From positions 163,201,455 to 163,265,454 of the forward strand of contig CM062294.1 in the NCBI GenBank assembly GCA_031216915.1: 64,000 bases of DNA, in the 5' to 3' direction. The notes under the pieces were generated by a model. That model was not told the DNA's origin. It saw only the letters and a list, made by a program, of their open reading frames with translations, and did no database searches. This DNA is from Pictodentalium vernedei. Lineage: Eukaryota; Mollusca; Scaphopoda; Dentaliida; Dentaliidae. Shown piece by piece: positions 10,691 through 22,798 of this stretch (position 1 is the first letter of the stretch; every line of letters begins with the position of its first letter). A program made the position numbers and the translations under genes.

Positions 10691-11758
10691 AAATAATGAT
10701 TTTATTTTCATGCTCATAAACATAGCTTATAAGCCAATGACGGATCATAAGGTATGTTTGGATGAAAAATTGGGAAAATAATACAATGCGGATGTTGATT
10801 ATTGTGGGTAGCGCTGGGTTGATATGGTCATTACGAGATGTAAAGGGTAATTATTTACGAGGCGCACAGCTAAACCTGATGTCTTCTTCCATATCTCAAA
10901 CGGGTTGTTTGATTCACCTGTTCTGTTGTAGTTCCGTTGCTCTCACAGCGACAAATTTTACGGATCGGATCCGACAATAAATTTAGGATTAATACTCTGT
11001 TTATCTGATAACCATAGAGTATAACAACCGTTGTATATACTTGAAGTATATACAACGGGTGTTGTATATAATTATAATTTATGCGAACGACCTCTGACCT
11101 CTTTCAATTCCATTTTCATTCATTCATTCATGAAACATCGTTATATCACAGGGCAGGTTTTAATTGTACGCTTATTGCACTTTGTCAAAATCCTCTGATG
11201 GTGTCATTTCTTATTTATTTTGCTTCAATAAAGGCAACCTAAAATTTTGCTTCAAAACATTGTAGAAATTACTTGAATGTTAATAGTAATTAGTATGCGG
11301 CGACTGCGAACTATTTATAGTCACGGCCTCGATCAAAAGTACTCGCGGAACTGCGCTAATTAAAGGTGCGTCTGCTTTATCTGAAAAAAAACACTTCGTA
11401 AAAATTGTAAACAAACGCAAAATTATTTGTTATATTGGGACTACAGCATAAAACACGGAAGAAAACTGGAACTATGTCAAAAAAAGAATAACTCTACTGA
11501 AACACCGTTTTGTTACTGTTAATAAAATAGTTGAAATTTATTTTGTTCCAGCGCAGTTACATGATGCAAGAAGTGCAATCGTACTCTACAATCGCCGTCA
11601 TCGATTTTGTAATGTAAGGGACACAACTCTATGCGTCTTGTCCTATTTCTTTTGTCTCGTAGACTGGTTTTCTTTGGAGGCCGTGGGAAGCATATATAAG
11701 TCGGGTAGACGCACGAGACGGGTGTCTGTTTGTTATCAGATAAAAACAATAAACATAC

Positions 11759-11879
11759 AGTGTGTTTTTATATCTGTGTTATACAACTCGTTGAAATATG
11801 GTTTATTTTTTCTCGGCGAAGCCTCGAAAAAATAAACCATATTTCAACTCGTTGTATAACACAGATATAAAAACACACT
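11759..11879. repeat. 54-bp-arm hairpin
   Basis: Arms 11759-11812 and 11826-11879 are reverse complements apart from about two bases, flanking a 13-base loop. Outside them CAATAAACATA and TATGTTTATTG continue the symmetry more weakly, so this is the core of a foldback element. In the receptor pre-mRNA it would form a stable double-stranded stem. Confidence 0.85.
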
Positions 11880-12063
11880 CTATGTTTATTGTCTATATAT
11901 ACATTGTCAATTAGTACCGTCAAAATACTGTAAAATGATTACCAATAGCTGCGGTCATGTTACTTAATTTTATTAAGTAACAACTGTTCCTGTGCGCTTT
12001 CATGTGGATGTTTAATGTAGGAATGTTCCAGCTCAGCTGTGCAGTTTCTTTACAGACTGGATA

Positions 12064-12382
12064 AATTTATTTATTCATTTATTCATCGCGGTTTAAAGAC
12101 ACTTTCAACAGCCGGGAATAAATCGTGTCTGTCAGTTTTAGTTTACGGGTGGAAGAAGCCAGAGCGAACCACTGAGCGAGTAAATGTGAGACTACCCAAC
12201 TTCTTAACCCCGCACAAGCGGCAGCGTTAGTATCGTTTGGAGGCAAATGCGCCATCGATGTGCAGTAAGCCCCTGCACATTTTACCACCCCGCAGGCTCC
12301 CATTTGGGTAATTTGGGATTACATGTCTTTTCCAAGAAAGCAACTCATATGATGTGGTCAGGATCGAATATAAATAAATGAA

Positions 12383-12437
<55 letters not shown>

Positions 12438-12440
12438 AAG
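12064..12440 (-). mobile_element. Diverged SINE with adjoining (AATA)n run
   Basis: In + orientation, GTTTAAAGACACTTTC, TTTACGGGTGGAAGAAGCC, GCGCCATCGATGTGCAGTA and ATGTCTTTTCCAAGAAAGCAA correspond in order to the SINE body read from its 3' end, with many substitutions. The (AATA)n tract at about 12371-12440 has + strand polarity, so it probably belongs to a different insertion or is an expanded microsatellite. Confidence 0.65.
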
Positions 12441-12640
12441 CCAAGTCTCCTTTTCTTATTTTCAATAAACGAAAACAACAGACAACTCAGGGAGCTGCCT
12501 GTTGTTTGCGCTTATTAAAAGTTACAACAGGAAACTTGGCTTTATTTTCTGGAGAAGTTATAGGACAGGATGTATTTTCCCAACAATTGCTTGCTTCTAA
12601 ATTGGACCTTCCTCTCGCATCTAATGATTTCAAGGGAGAT
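12438..12640. mobile_element. Foldback element, family H, copy 1
   Basis: Inverted arms starting AAGCCAAGTCTCCTTTTCTT bracket CAACAGACAACTC/GAGCTGCCTGTTG (12438-12542). The flank beyond the right arm, with AATTGGACCTTCCT and TTCAAGGGAGATAACTTTAC, recurs at 24014-24240 and in reverse at 31545-31640. No coding capacity; family type unresolved. Confidence 0.7.
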
Positions 12641-12713
12641 AACTTTACCTGAAACCGCTTTTCATGACGATATAGACCAGAGACGAATAATATATCTGTT
12701 TTGTAAAATACAG

Positions 12714-12848
12714 GTAACCAAAGAGGGGAGTATCACGTGGTGGCAAACATGCATCCTGAAGTGAAACCAACCGAAAGTCGTTCAGAGAGCAATACGTTCA
12801 CCAAAGCGAAGATAAAGAGCATTAAAGTCACTCTGGTTATAGTGTTCG
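12714..12848 (+). CDS. Neuropeptide GPCR exon: intracellular loop 3 and start of TM6
   Basis: The exon lies between a CAG acceptor (12711-12713) and a GTAAGT donor (12849), phase 1 at both ends. The peptide covers loop 3 (QRGEYHVVANMHPEVK, then Ser/Glu-rich residues) and runs into FTKAKIKSIKVTLVIVF, the basic cytosolic end of TM6. KAKIK at this place is characteristic of the vasopressin / neuropeptide S / CCAP and GnRH/AKH receptor group, where it contacts the G protein. Loop 3 Ser/Thr residues are potential kinase sites (inference). Confidence 0.88.
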
Positions 12849-13292
12849 GTAAGTGAGATCAGACAATGTTAATATTTACATATAAAAGTGTCTGGGACGC
12901 AGGAAGGTTGGAAGAGCAATATGTGGCAAGCCCACTTGGGAGCAGGGGTCGCGGAACCGTGGGGGCTGCGGTAGGGAGCCCCACACCCTACTTTTTTGCT
13001 GGGCCATGTTTTTGTATGCATATATTTTAACGCAACCAGTGACTGCTGAAACAAGGGACGGATTCGGAGCCTCCCTCATATTTTCTCCAGCTATGTTTCT
13101 CTCGTACTGGTTCAGTTTCGATGGATTTCGGATCATTTTTTGCAGTGAGTGACAGCAAACACTAAAATGTATGCAGTCTGTTAAAAAATCGGTTAACTGG
13201 AATTGTTCGTAATCTTACAGGCATATAAGTACCAAATTCAACCCAAGACAAGATAATCCACAGACAGTATAATTGCTGTTAACGTCTGGTAA

Positions 13293-13380
13293 AGCATACA
13301 GGTGAGATCTATTTATCAGCTTTGGTCGTTACGACCCAAGCTGATAAATAGGCCTCACCTGTTCGCTTTACCGACGTTTT
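13293..13380. repeat. Foldback hairpin
   Basis: Imperfect inverted arms run from GGTAAAGCATACAGGTGAGA to TCACCTGTTCGCTTTACC, with inner arms CTATTTATCAGCTT/AAGCTGATAAATAG around GGTCGTTACGACC. Non-coding. Confidence 0.75.
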
Positions 13381-15333
13381 CTAACGGCTCTCAAAGTGAG
13401 AAATCTTTAAAATACATCTGAAAAATCTCAAAATATCCGCTCAGATGCATGGAAATGAGGGTTTTGGGACCCTGGAATTTAAAATTTTCGTACGAAGGGC
13501 CGAATCATGGTCATGGTCCATTCATCGTCCGATCGAACCCCCCCCCCCCCCCCCCCCCACCACCACTTTGAAAATTTTCCCGCCGCCCACTTGGGAGGAC
13601 AACCTGGTCAACGTGTCAGCCAACTGGATACATGTAGTACCGGAGTCCAAAGACCACGTTCGCAGAACTTTTTTTTAGCAAATCAGTCTCATTATATGGC
13701 ATCTCAGTTTGACAATCGAGTCGCTTAAATTGGTCCCCGCCGTCTTTCGTCAAGTTTTTGACCTGGTGCCCTGCATACCATGGCTAACGGACTAGCTGGA
13801 TTGGTTATGATATCGCAACCATTGTGCTGAGTCGAAGACTGTACATTGAAGCATTTTAGCTGATGATATGAGCGCTACCAAGTCTACATGAAAGATCGCG
13901 GAAGCCCCTCTGTCTATCCTGTCAGAGGCAAATGGGTTAGCAATTTGAGTTGCAGAGGCGAGAATAAGCAGTACGCCTTTAGAGAAATCCACAGAAAACA
14001 TGAATATTTTAGCTTTTGATGGGTATTGCAGTTTAACTAGTCCAAAATGGGTTAACGCTTGGCTTTTTGAATACCCTTATTATTTATGAAAATGACCCTC
14101 GGTGAATCCCACTTCCAATTAAGTGAAGTTCTGTTTATCTCCCGTGCATCCTTTGGGTCCTGTGTGGGCCCGAAAATAGCCCATTTCAACAAACTTTCGA
14201 TGATTGGCAGCCTGTGGAGGGTTAACAAATCCATTGCCTAATATCTCTTGTATATCAATGGTCGTGTCACAAACAGGTCTAACAATGATGAATGTTTAAA
14301 AAAAATCTACAAGACTTGTTTCGAGAAAGTGCCAATAAACAAATTGTGAGGGTTTTTTTGCCAATTCTGGCGAAATAAGGGTTAAAATCGAAATTTCCGC
14401 TTCGATACATTTTAAATTTTATGCCCGTCTATGCGTGTGAAAATCGGTACGAAAATGGCTTCTGAATCGTACGGACAAAATATGTGGAAAAAAACACAAC
14501 CCCCCCCCCCCCCCCCCCCCCCGCCAAAAAAAAAAATAATAATAATAATAATAATCCCGTAGAAAAACAATAGTCTTTTTCCAGAGGGAAAAGCCTAATA
14601 ATCCGTAGAAAAACAATAGTCTTTTCCAGGGGGAAAAGCTAAAAAATAATAGTCCGTACAAAAACAAATATATTCTCCAAAGGGAAAAGCCAAATCACTC
14701 GCGATGGTATGAGGTATTTATCATACGCCTATTAATGTAAAACACGGAATTTCCACTGTTCTGCCTGTGCGATGAACATAAAGTTGTATCACACACGTGG
14801 TGGTGATACAAAACACGTTCTATTTCGTCCCCAACGTAAACAGAGAAGAAATACGTATAAATAAAGCACGTCATCGTTGGTCGAATGCACCGGAGCAGAG
14901 ATTGTTTGGAAATTCCAAGTTCCCCATTTATATTTCTTTACCCAGGATATTTACGCAATCAGATTCGAGTCAAATATCTACAAAATAAAAATAACATTCT
15001 GACTGCTTGTTCCATGACATAACTTTCCACAACTGGTCAGAAAATGATGGAATGTGCAAAATTTGTTACCTATTTAAAAAGTTTTTGTTGTGTTATTCCC
15101 TGCAGTTTAGTCAATATTTGAGTTCGATTATCGTGACTGTGACACTGATCGGCGTCATTGGTTTCGACCAAATGAATGCCGTAAAAATTAAAAAGCAAAT
15201 TAGGGTTGGTACCCCACCACCTAACAGTGATGTCTCGTAACAACGAAGGAAACGCAGCAACTATCCAGTTGAAAAGTGCTTTTAGTTCAATGTTCGTGTA
15301 GACTAGTTGTTACATGGGAGGTGTGTGATAAAT

Positions 15334-15471
15334 ACAGAACCACACATACATTTGAATGGGTTAAGAATTATCGGACTCGATTGGCCCAGGATTTTGATTC
15401 AGGTGATATCCCGGGCCAAAGCATCCGAGTGCGATAATTCTTAATCCATTCAACCGTATGTGCGGTTCTGT
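15334..15471. repeat. Foldback hairpin with ~55-bp arms
   Basis: The outer arms pair ACAGAACCxCACATAC with GTATGTGxGGTTCTGT; the inner arms carry AAGAATTATCxxACTCG and its complement around a loop with TGATTCAGGTGATATC. Probably the core of a foldback transposon. Non-coding. Confidence 0.75.
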
Positions 15472-15553
15472 TTATTTATCTAATTAAATATTGCCTTTTG
15501 AAAAGAGTCGCGGTCCGCTAAACCCAGTGGATTAACAATAATTAGTCGATTAA

Positions 15554-16131
15554 CCCTTTGAGACTTTAATTATTCTGACGTTCAAATGTAACAGGGAATT
15601 CATCAGTTTCTTCAACGTTTTTTTTTTAAAATGCGGCGTCAAACGATGAAAAATACAAATAACAAGATATTTTTCGCATTAGTGATTATCTGGTTGAGAG
15701 CCAGATTATTTCTGGTGGTCTGAATTTGTTATTCAAAACTTTTTTTATTACAAATTATTGGAGAGTGCCCACAGGCACTCTCCAATAATCTGTAATAAAA
15801 TAAATTTATATAAACAAAATATTATTTGCGTTTTACTGAATATGAAATATAAGCAAGGAAAGTGTGGGCTTTTTCTCTCGTATCCCCATTTTTTGAAAGC
15901 GCTGATAGTGGCTTTTTGCACTCAACCAGTTAAGAAATCTTGACAGCAGGATTATGTTAGTGTTGTAAGCTGTGATAACATTTGGCTCAACGTTTATCAC
16001 TGAGCAGTATTCGGGAGAAAATAGGAATTTGAGGTTAAAACTTTAAAAATTCTGCTAATAATAACAAAACAGATGGCACCAAAGTATCAACGTGCTGTTT
16101 GATTTCGTACGTCATAAGACGTATCAAAGTG
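15554..16131. mobile_element. Candidate TTAA-flanked element with hairpin core
   Basis: TTAA lies at 15550-15553 and 16132-16135. The left end reads CCCTTTGAGACTT and the right, inverted, CACTTTGATACGTCTT, a weak TIR. A strong hairpin, TTGGAGAGTGCCcacAGGCACTCTCCAA, sits inside at about 15758-15788. The same core occurs at 16507-16545 in the neighbouring element, and both are followed by similar sequence (ACTGAATATGA), so the two share ancestry. Confidence 0.55.
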
Positions 16132-16221
16132 TTAATCTGTTACTATCTAAGTGCAACAACATGTGCACGTACCAACAGTAATCGGCCTTACAATTATTTG
16201 AATTAGTAGCATAGATATAAC

Positions 16222-17176
16222 CAAGGTGGTTAACCCCCATTAGTCAGACACCCAATTGTCATACACCCCAGTTGTCAGACAGTTAATTAGGGATAAGCTG
16301 AAGTTAAAATAGATGATTACCTATTGTTGTAAATGGAACAACCCAGATGTGTATAACTTGAATAAAATTTATTTTCAACATTTTGTCTGGTACTGTTTTT
16401 GTCCTTTTCAGTGTTGACAAATAATAAAAATACCACTAAACTGGTAGAGTGCTAAATTATTTTTGACCATCAAATCTTGTACACATGTCTTTGCCTTGTT
16501 ACAATTTATGGGAGAGTGCCTATGGGCACTCTCCCATAAACTGTAACAGGGCAAACTATTACAGACTAAATAATATCACTTTAAAGATAATACAAAGCAT
16601 ACCCACTGAATATGAGCCTTCAAGTTGTGGTACCTGCACTTCAGAATAAATCCCAAATATGGGCTTCCAGCACTCTACCAGTTAATTATCTTCTGAACAA
16701 TAATCAAAACATAAATATAAATAAATAATTTTCCCCGTGGGAACCCCGGGAAGTGAAGCAGTGCTTGTTTACTGTGGTAAACAAGCTCTTTTTCACTGGT
16801 AAAATAGGACCCAGTCACTAATGCTTGGGGTGCGAGTCCTCTAAAATAGGCAACATGGGGTATAAATGATTGACTGACCTGACTTTATCTCCATGTTGTG
16901 GTCATGATTAGCCATTGTGCAAAAGTATGTGACCTTAAACACCAATAAGTAAATTATAAATAATTTCATAATTTTAATTTATTTTGTCATAAAACACATT
17001 GAAGAAATAAATCACTAAAAGCTAATTAATTGTTTCTTTTCCGTCTGACTTATTGGCATATCCCACTTTATTCGGAAGGTGGTAAGTAAGGGATTAGCTG
17101 TTCACTCAACCCAATAATCTTTGATTATAAACTGTCTGACAACTGGGGTGTCTGACTAATGGGGGGATACCACCAA
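16222..17176. mobile_element. Long-TIR element with hairpin core and nested SINE
   Basis: The left end, with CCATTAGTCAGACACCC and CCAGTTGTCAGACAG, is repeated in inverted form at 17130-17176 (CTGTCTGACAACTGGGGTGT). The interior has the hairpin GGGAGAGTGCCtatGGGCACTCTCCC (about 16508-16543) and a SINE variant at about 16728-16960. No transposase is visible. Confidence 0.65.
16728..16960 (+). mobile_element. SINE with third head type (variant G), copy 1
   Basis: It opens TTTTCCCCGTGGGAACCCC, passes GTTTACTGTGGTAAACAAG and GGGGTGCGAGTCCTCTAAAA, and ends with the tail GTCATGATTAGCCATTGTGC plus ATGTGACCTTAAACACCAATAA, which is also the tail of the tRNA- and 5S-headed copies. The body lacks the TACTCCGGCTTCC block. 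GTGCGAGTCC is B-box-like, but no convincing tRNA fold is seen. Sister copies lie at 24731-24948 and 30045-30285. Confidence 0.75.
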
Positions 17177-17689
17177 GGTAATCTCTCTTTTCGCCTATCG
17201 AGGATTTTATCGTATCATTCGAGGTCTGTCGGATTTTTTCCATGTCCATTTGTTAGTTCAGTCTTGAAATAATAACCAGTTCATTTTTCAAAACTCAATC
17301 AGTTCATTTGGATCGGACAGCGAAAATACATCCTCCTCCTTCCCTCCCATTAGCGTTTTGGCATCAAAACACCTTGTTTGACACTAAAATATCTAAAATG
17401 GCCAAAAATTATTTTGCACTGGGCAATTTCTGGCCAACGTGAACATAGTGTGTTACGATCTCGATATGGCTATAAATGTTGTAAGTTATCTTTAAACAAT
17501 CTGAAGTAGTTTGTATACGAAGGTCGAGACGACCCCGGTTAACCGAGATTTGTCCGGTGCAACAGTGTTAAATTCCCATAAGAGCCGAAATGTGGCCGGT
17601 GCTGCTTTGTCCGGTGCAAAATTTCGGCACCATTCAGGACTGCATCCGGCAAGTGGTACACGTACTACATATACAGCATGCTATGGTGT

Positions 17690-18165
17690 GTATAATGATA
17701 CACATAATAGTAATTAAAAGTACTAAGGATTAAGATGGGACATACAGGGGTATAAATGATACACACAATAGTAGTTAGAAGTACTAAGGTTAAGATGGGA
17801 CCTACAGGGGTATATACCACCCATACTATATTACTGTACCAAAATACCATCAGAACCATGCATTACTCCCACCCCTGCGTTACAATACCGCTTGGCCAAG
17901 GATAACGTACTACCTATACCAGTCATAGGATAACTCAAAGCATTCGGTAGGTTAATAGTACCAAGGGTTAAGATGAGACCTAAAGGGGTATATACTGCTG
18001 TTCTAGACCTCCAGGCATTAACTCCACCCACAACATCGCTGGACCCGGCATTATGTTCTACCTTAACCAGTCATAGGATAATACAGAGCATTATGCCGAC
18101 TTGTAGTACCATGGGTTCACAGGGAACCTACAGTGGTATATAATGCTCATACTATACTACCATAT
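17690..18165. repeat. Degenerate tandem repeat
   Basis: A unit near 60 bp (TACTAAGG.TTAAGATGGGACC, then TACAGGGGTATA) is repeated at about 17722, 17783, 17958 and 18108 with drift and insertions; TCATAGGATAA also recurs at about 17924 and 18071. An old minisatellite-like tract; no function assigned. Confidence 0.65.
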
Positions 18166-18554
18166 CAGTCTAGAACTAGGAGCCCGATACACCCTGACCC
18201 GTATAAAGTAATGTCATTGTGGACAAAAACTACGGGCAATGTTTCTATGATGTCGCGAGCGCAAAATGACGCCACGACGTAAATAGCAACGCCAACCGTT
18301 TCGGAGGGAAAACTTTCAAGAAAACTCACCTTCCACATCATATACTCATATACCCCGTCTAGCCCAAACAGTAGTCCTGTATGTACATATATCAAAAAAC
18401 GTACCATAGCATACTATATATGCAGTACGTCTGGGATGTTGCATACCCGGAGATTGTTAATTTAATCCGAAGTCCTTGATGGCGTCATTTTTTTTCAGTT
18501 TGTTCACACCGATTAATCGTCATTTTATCCTTATCATTTCTTCTTCTTTTTCAG

Positions 18555-18829
18555 TGTTTCTGTGTTGCTGGGGACCTTTCGGGTTGTACAACATGATGGG
18601 AGTTCACGGAACTTTCCAAGCAGGACCGGAATCTCTCTTCATTCAAGCTCTTGCCTGCCTGAATAGCGTAGCTAATCCCATTGTGTACATACTGTTTAAC
18701 TTGAACATGTTCAGGACTTTTCTCAGCCGCACCAATCAGTCGACCGCAGTATTTTCACGAGTTACACTACTGAACACACCAAACTCGTCTCCACATATTG
18801 CACGACAGACAACTACGCGCCATGAATAG
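18555..18829 (+). CDS. Neuropeptide GPCR terminal exon: TM6, TM7, C-tail
   Basis: The exon follows a polypyrimidine acceptor ending TTTTTCAG at 18554; two bases complete the codon begun at 12848. TM6 continues VFLCCWGPFGLYNMMGV, holding the CWxP toggle motif. Loop 3 and TM7 follow: FIQALACLNSVANPIVYILF with NPxxY as NPIVY, then helix 8 NLNMFRTFLSR and a short Ser/Thr-rich tail ending TRHE before TAG (18827-18829). ALNS..NP.xY favours the vasopressin / NPS / CCAP receptor group over GnRH/AKH receptors. No palmitoylation Cys is visible in the tail. A candidate AATAAA lies near 19771. Confidence 0.9.
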
Positions 18830-18980
18830 AAAAAAAGTTTGAGACACTCTTGCGGCTGTGTTTGAATCGGAACAATTCGGGTTTACTGAAGAGACAAAGG
18901 ATACGAAACGTTTAAAGTTGTTTTGTGGTTCAGTTGACAGAACGAGTACATTGTAAAAACAGTTGGGTTATAACAATCAG

Positions 18981-19050
18981 CCCAAATCAACTGGGTTGAG
19001 TGAATATAAACCCAGTTGGATTTATATTCACTCAACTCAGATGATTTGGG
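18981..19050. repeat. Hairpin in the 3' flank of the GPCR
   Basis: Imperfect arms CCCAAATCAACTGGGTTGAG and CTCAACTCAGATGATTTGGG surround TGAATATAAACCCAGTTGGA. It may lie in the 3' UTR if the transcript runs to the AATAAA near 19771, but transcript extent is unknown. Confidence 0.6.
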
Positions 19051-21313
19051 TTTATTTTAGCCTAATTACTTTTAGAGTGTAAATTGTACACATAAACGTC
19101 TATTTTGTTTATATATCATTATAGGTATTCCCGTCAGTAATGACGGGCCAGGGAAGAACATAATCCAAGGGCGTCAACCAAATCGGTTATTATATAATGT
19201 GCAAAAGAGCAGTTTTTTATAAAAAAAAATACGATTGCATCAAATTTTAGGAATATACAGTTTGAAATCGCATTATATTTCTCATCCAAGTGGATGCAGC
19301 ATATAATTTTTTCGTACAAACTGGTTCAGCGTTATTTAGCACGGGCGTGATAGGGGTCATAGATGTATTTTCTTCACGATTCCTCATTAACTCTCAATTC
19401 TGGCTGAAATAGATAGTTGTTTTGTGATAAGTGAACATGAAAGGGTGGATAAGAGATGATATGCATCAAAATCTATTTAAAGCTTACACCAGACTGTTAG
19501 TGCAGTGCCGCATTTATTAAGCCGGAACAAGCGATTTAAACCGATCGATGTGGTAATATTTCATCAATCGTCTTCAGTCGAAAACTGCGTTTGTGTTATG
19601 ACGCTCCACGTAATTTTTCGTTTCCAGTGTTAAAATCAATTTGACCTGAAGATGTGGGATTGCAATGACTTGACAAAACATGATCATTATTTCAGTCCAG
19701 TGAGTGTAACACGGCGCTAGAACATTGCAAATGGAGCCTTGTTGCACTCAGGGTACGAAATAATAGTGAAAAATAAAGACAACAACAAATGGAAGCTACA
19801 GAATATGGAGAGTGAATTACCTATAAATCATAGCCAAAGTCGATTTTCCACTCAGGCAAATAACCCACAGTCTGTTCAAAGTGCCACAGAAGCACGAGCA
19901 GTTTCAGTCAGAGGGCCTCTGTGCTAATCCCAGGAGTCCACAATATGAAACTACTCATGCATTTCTTATGAACTGATTTTCAAAATTCGCATTACTGTTC
20001 GAGTGAACACTACACCCCCACCCCTTGGGTGATAGTTCACTCTTTCCCGACTACAAGTACTGTATGTATTTTTCCCCAACTCTTTTCCGTTTCATTTATT
20101 TCTTACTATAACTGGCGCCTAATCTAGACAGCTTGAAATGCCTCACATCTCAACTCATCCACTAATAACATGCATCAACGATCCACATGTAGGGTGGAAC
20201 ACCAAAGAGGATAGGGAGATACACACCGTTGTTGGTTACACAGAACATCTATCACAGTCTGAAAAAAATATGAAACTATTTGGGATCGAACGACGTTTAA
20301 AGACGAAATCGGTACAGGTTGTATCAGGAATATTGGGTAATATTACGAGTTAGCAACATAGCTTTGGTCATTTTTAGTACATATCACATTTATGAAATAT
20401 ATCATGATGCAATTGTATTGACGGTAATTTACGATAATTGTGACATTTTCTGTTATCCCTTGTTTTTTGCTAGATGTTGGGTACATTTCAGTTTTGTAAT
20501 ATTAGCACCATAACAAAATAACTATCAATCAGTTGACGATCCTCAAAGATGCTGAAAGTGACCTAAAACACAAATAAATAAATAAATAAATAAATAAATA
20601 AATAGCTGCCGGCTCGTGATTTTCATGGTAACAACTATTACGCTGTAAACTGTAAACAAACGAAATAGTTGTCTTGTTTAGTGGAACAAACCCCTTTTCT
20701 CCTGGAAAAGTCCATTCGTAAGGTTGACAAGTGAATATTTTTAACCTGGAGCTTTACGGCAGCAGGTTAGAGATATTAATTAGTTCCCTCTCCATTAATA
20801 GTATTTATTACTAACTGGAATTATGAAACTAAACCAAATACCAGCCCCCTATACATGACTGTGATCACTGACACGGATAGATAATTTCGAGCGGATTGCG
20901 TCACCATATCACTGTAAAAATCACCGGCTGAAAAAAATACGAGAACATTGAATGCTATTTGCGTTTGTTTCTCGTTGAATAGGTCTTCATTTCTTCTTAA
21001 TATTTTATTTATCATACAACTTCTCCCATTTCTCGGCTTATTATCATTTCAGATTTTAAATAAATATTAATTAGTGCTTCATAACATCTTCAGTTGATTT
21101 GATTAGTCAATTTCAAAAGAACGCTTTCTGATTGGTTACCACCCGAAAGATCTGTGTCAAATTAATGCGGTTATGATGTTTGACTGTGTGCAGCTGTGAC
21201 AGTCAAAAGCATGAATTTCAAGGTGAAATTCCACTCTTTAACCATTCTTTTCTATCCAAAAGATGTTTTGTGGTAACTTTGGTGTCATATGATAAACAGA
21301 ATTTGAAATTCGT
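19051..21313. other. Intergenic stretch without recognised gene
   Basis: AT-rich sequence with an (AATA)n run at about 20571-20603 and no conserved reading frame. The first half may include the receptor 3' UTR. The short tail GTGACCTAAAACACAAATAAA before the AATA run (about 20558-20580) resembles the SINE 3' end and may be an extremely truncated copy. Confidence 0.5.
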
Positions 21314-21430
21314 GTTTTGGTCACACGATATTTATGACACTCGTCTACGAATTTCCAGTTTTGTCTCGCCAGAGACTAGGTAAAATGGACAGTTTTGAGA
21401 CTCGTTTCATAAATATCGTGTGACCAAAAC
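21314..21430. repeat. Foldback hairpin
   Basis: Outer arms GTTTTGGTCACACGATATTT and AAATATCGTGTGACCAAAAC are exact reverse complements over 20 bp; the symmetry continues inward through GACTCGT-like arms to GTCTCGCCAGAGAC. Non-coding foldback core. Confidence 0.85.
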
Positions 21431-21658
21431 GTTCATTCCATATCCTCTATTTATGAAATGTCGAACCACAGTTATGTAAGTGTTTCACGACTAGGGCAGC
21501 ACGATATTCAAAACTGAAAACTGGTATCGTTATTCAAAAAAATACCGCGGCATACCGTTATCTCGAAAACTGCTGAAATATATGAACATAGGTACCACAA
21601 TAGAGACTTGAGGAATCACAGTGGATACGAATCGGCATGCCTTGATGCGGTTCAAAAA

Positions 21659-21899
21659 CCATTTACCCAACGCAGACGATATTAAAATTTAGTATTTTAA
21701 AAATGAGTTTATCAGATCCCCCCCCCCCCAAATTCTACAAAACGATATCACGTGACCCCTCATTGGAACGAGCTCAACGAGCTCGTTCAAATGAGGGGGT
21801 CACATGATATAGATTTGTTGAAATTTTTTAAAATTATTTTTTGAACTGCTGAATTTGTATATTACGTGGATAAAAGCAGCCGATTCCTTGGGTAAAGGG
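21659..21899. mobile_element. Decayed piggyBac-like MITE, family B/C
   Basis: The ends ATTTACCCAACG and CCTTGGGTAAAGGG are degraded forms of the CCCTTTACCCAACG TIR. The centre is the family hairpin CCTCATTGGAACGAGCTC/GAGCTCGTTCAAATGAGG with a poly-C insertion at about 21720-21729. The flanking TTAA is no longer intact, so this is an old copy. Confidence 0.75.
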
Positions 21900-22798
21900 A
21901 TAATATTATTCATTCGGAGCTGCAGTTAAAAAACTCAAGACATTTTGAAAATTAAATTGTGGGTAAATAAAGAATGACGATAAACCGATATTTTTGTAAT
22001 TACACCGGTATTTAATCAATATTGGTTCGAATACCGGTAAATATCGGTTTATCGATATACCGTGTAGCCCTATTCACGACGTCATCACGATTTGTTTGAC
22101 AAGAAGACGACTTTTGCGATCACAGTACTGTAGTAAGACAAAAGATAGTAATAGAAAATAATACGGGGTTTTAGCCTATTGTTTCACGGTAACGACAGTA
22201 GTAGTTCCGGTAGTATTGGTTCAGGCAGTTGGATAACAGTCATTAACCGGATTTTAACTGTGTTGTTTCACAGTACGAGTGCAAATATACCATCAAAAGT
22301 CTCCACATTGGATTAAGTTTTTAGTAGTTATTCTCGGTGATTTACCTATATCGTTCCTATTTTGGCGTCCTGGGTTGTGTGCGACTCCAAACACATGGAA
22401 CTCTTAGCTTGGTAAAGGTCCGGGGGGGGGGGGGGATTATCACAACCATTGCGGGCGTTTGGTAAAGTCCAGAGGCCAGGATACTCACCCACCTCTTCAG
22501 TCACTCCCCACCAAAACAAATTGTCGGGCGCAAGACGATTTCGCATAGATACCCCGAAGATTCTAAATTTCAAACTCCACGCCTACTGTGAAAGAAATCA
22601 CAAAATTCATCACTTACGAGAGTCGGATGCTATGTTCATGGACATTGTGACCAGTTTTTTAAATCGAAACCAGCTGCCGGATTATGCGCGATCGTTTGAA
22701 GACATCTTTCTGACAAATATAATTCAAACTGATGAAACAACATTTTTGGTGATCCGCTGTGGTGGTACTGGGGCAGTTTACCACTTTTCACCCCCTTT

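Larger units (their letters stand above)
9584..12713 (+). other. GPCR intron, phase 1
   Basis: The donor is GTAAGT and the acceptor TACAG. It contains two partial SINEs (about 9788-9951 and 10461-10690), hairpin elements at 9999-10132, 10253-10303 and 11759-11879, a degenerate SINE at about 12064-12360, an (AATA)n run and an H-family foldback. No exon-like conservation seen. Confidence 0.75.
12849..18554 (+). other. GPCR intron, phase 1, repeat-rich
   Basis: The donor is GTAAGT and the acceptor TTCTTTTTCAG. It holds hairpins at about 13293-13380 and 15334-15471, poly-C tracts at about 13539-13558 and 14501-14522, a TTAA-flanked element, a long-TIR element with a nested SINE variant, and a degenerate tandem repeat at 17690-18165. 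No alternative exon recognised. Confidence 0.75.
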
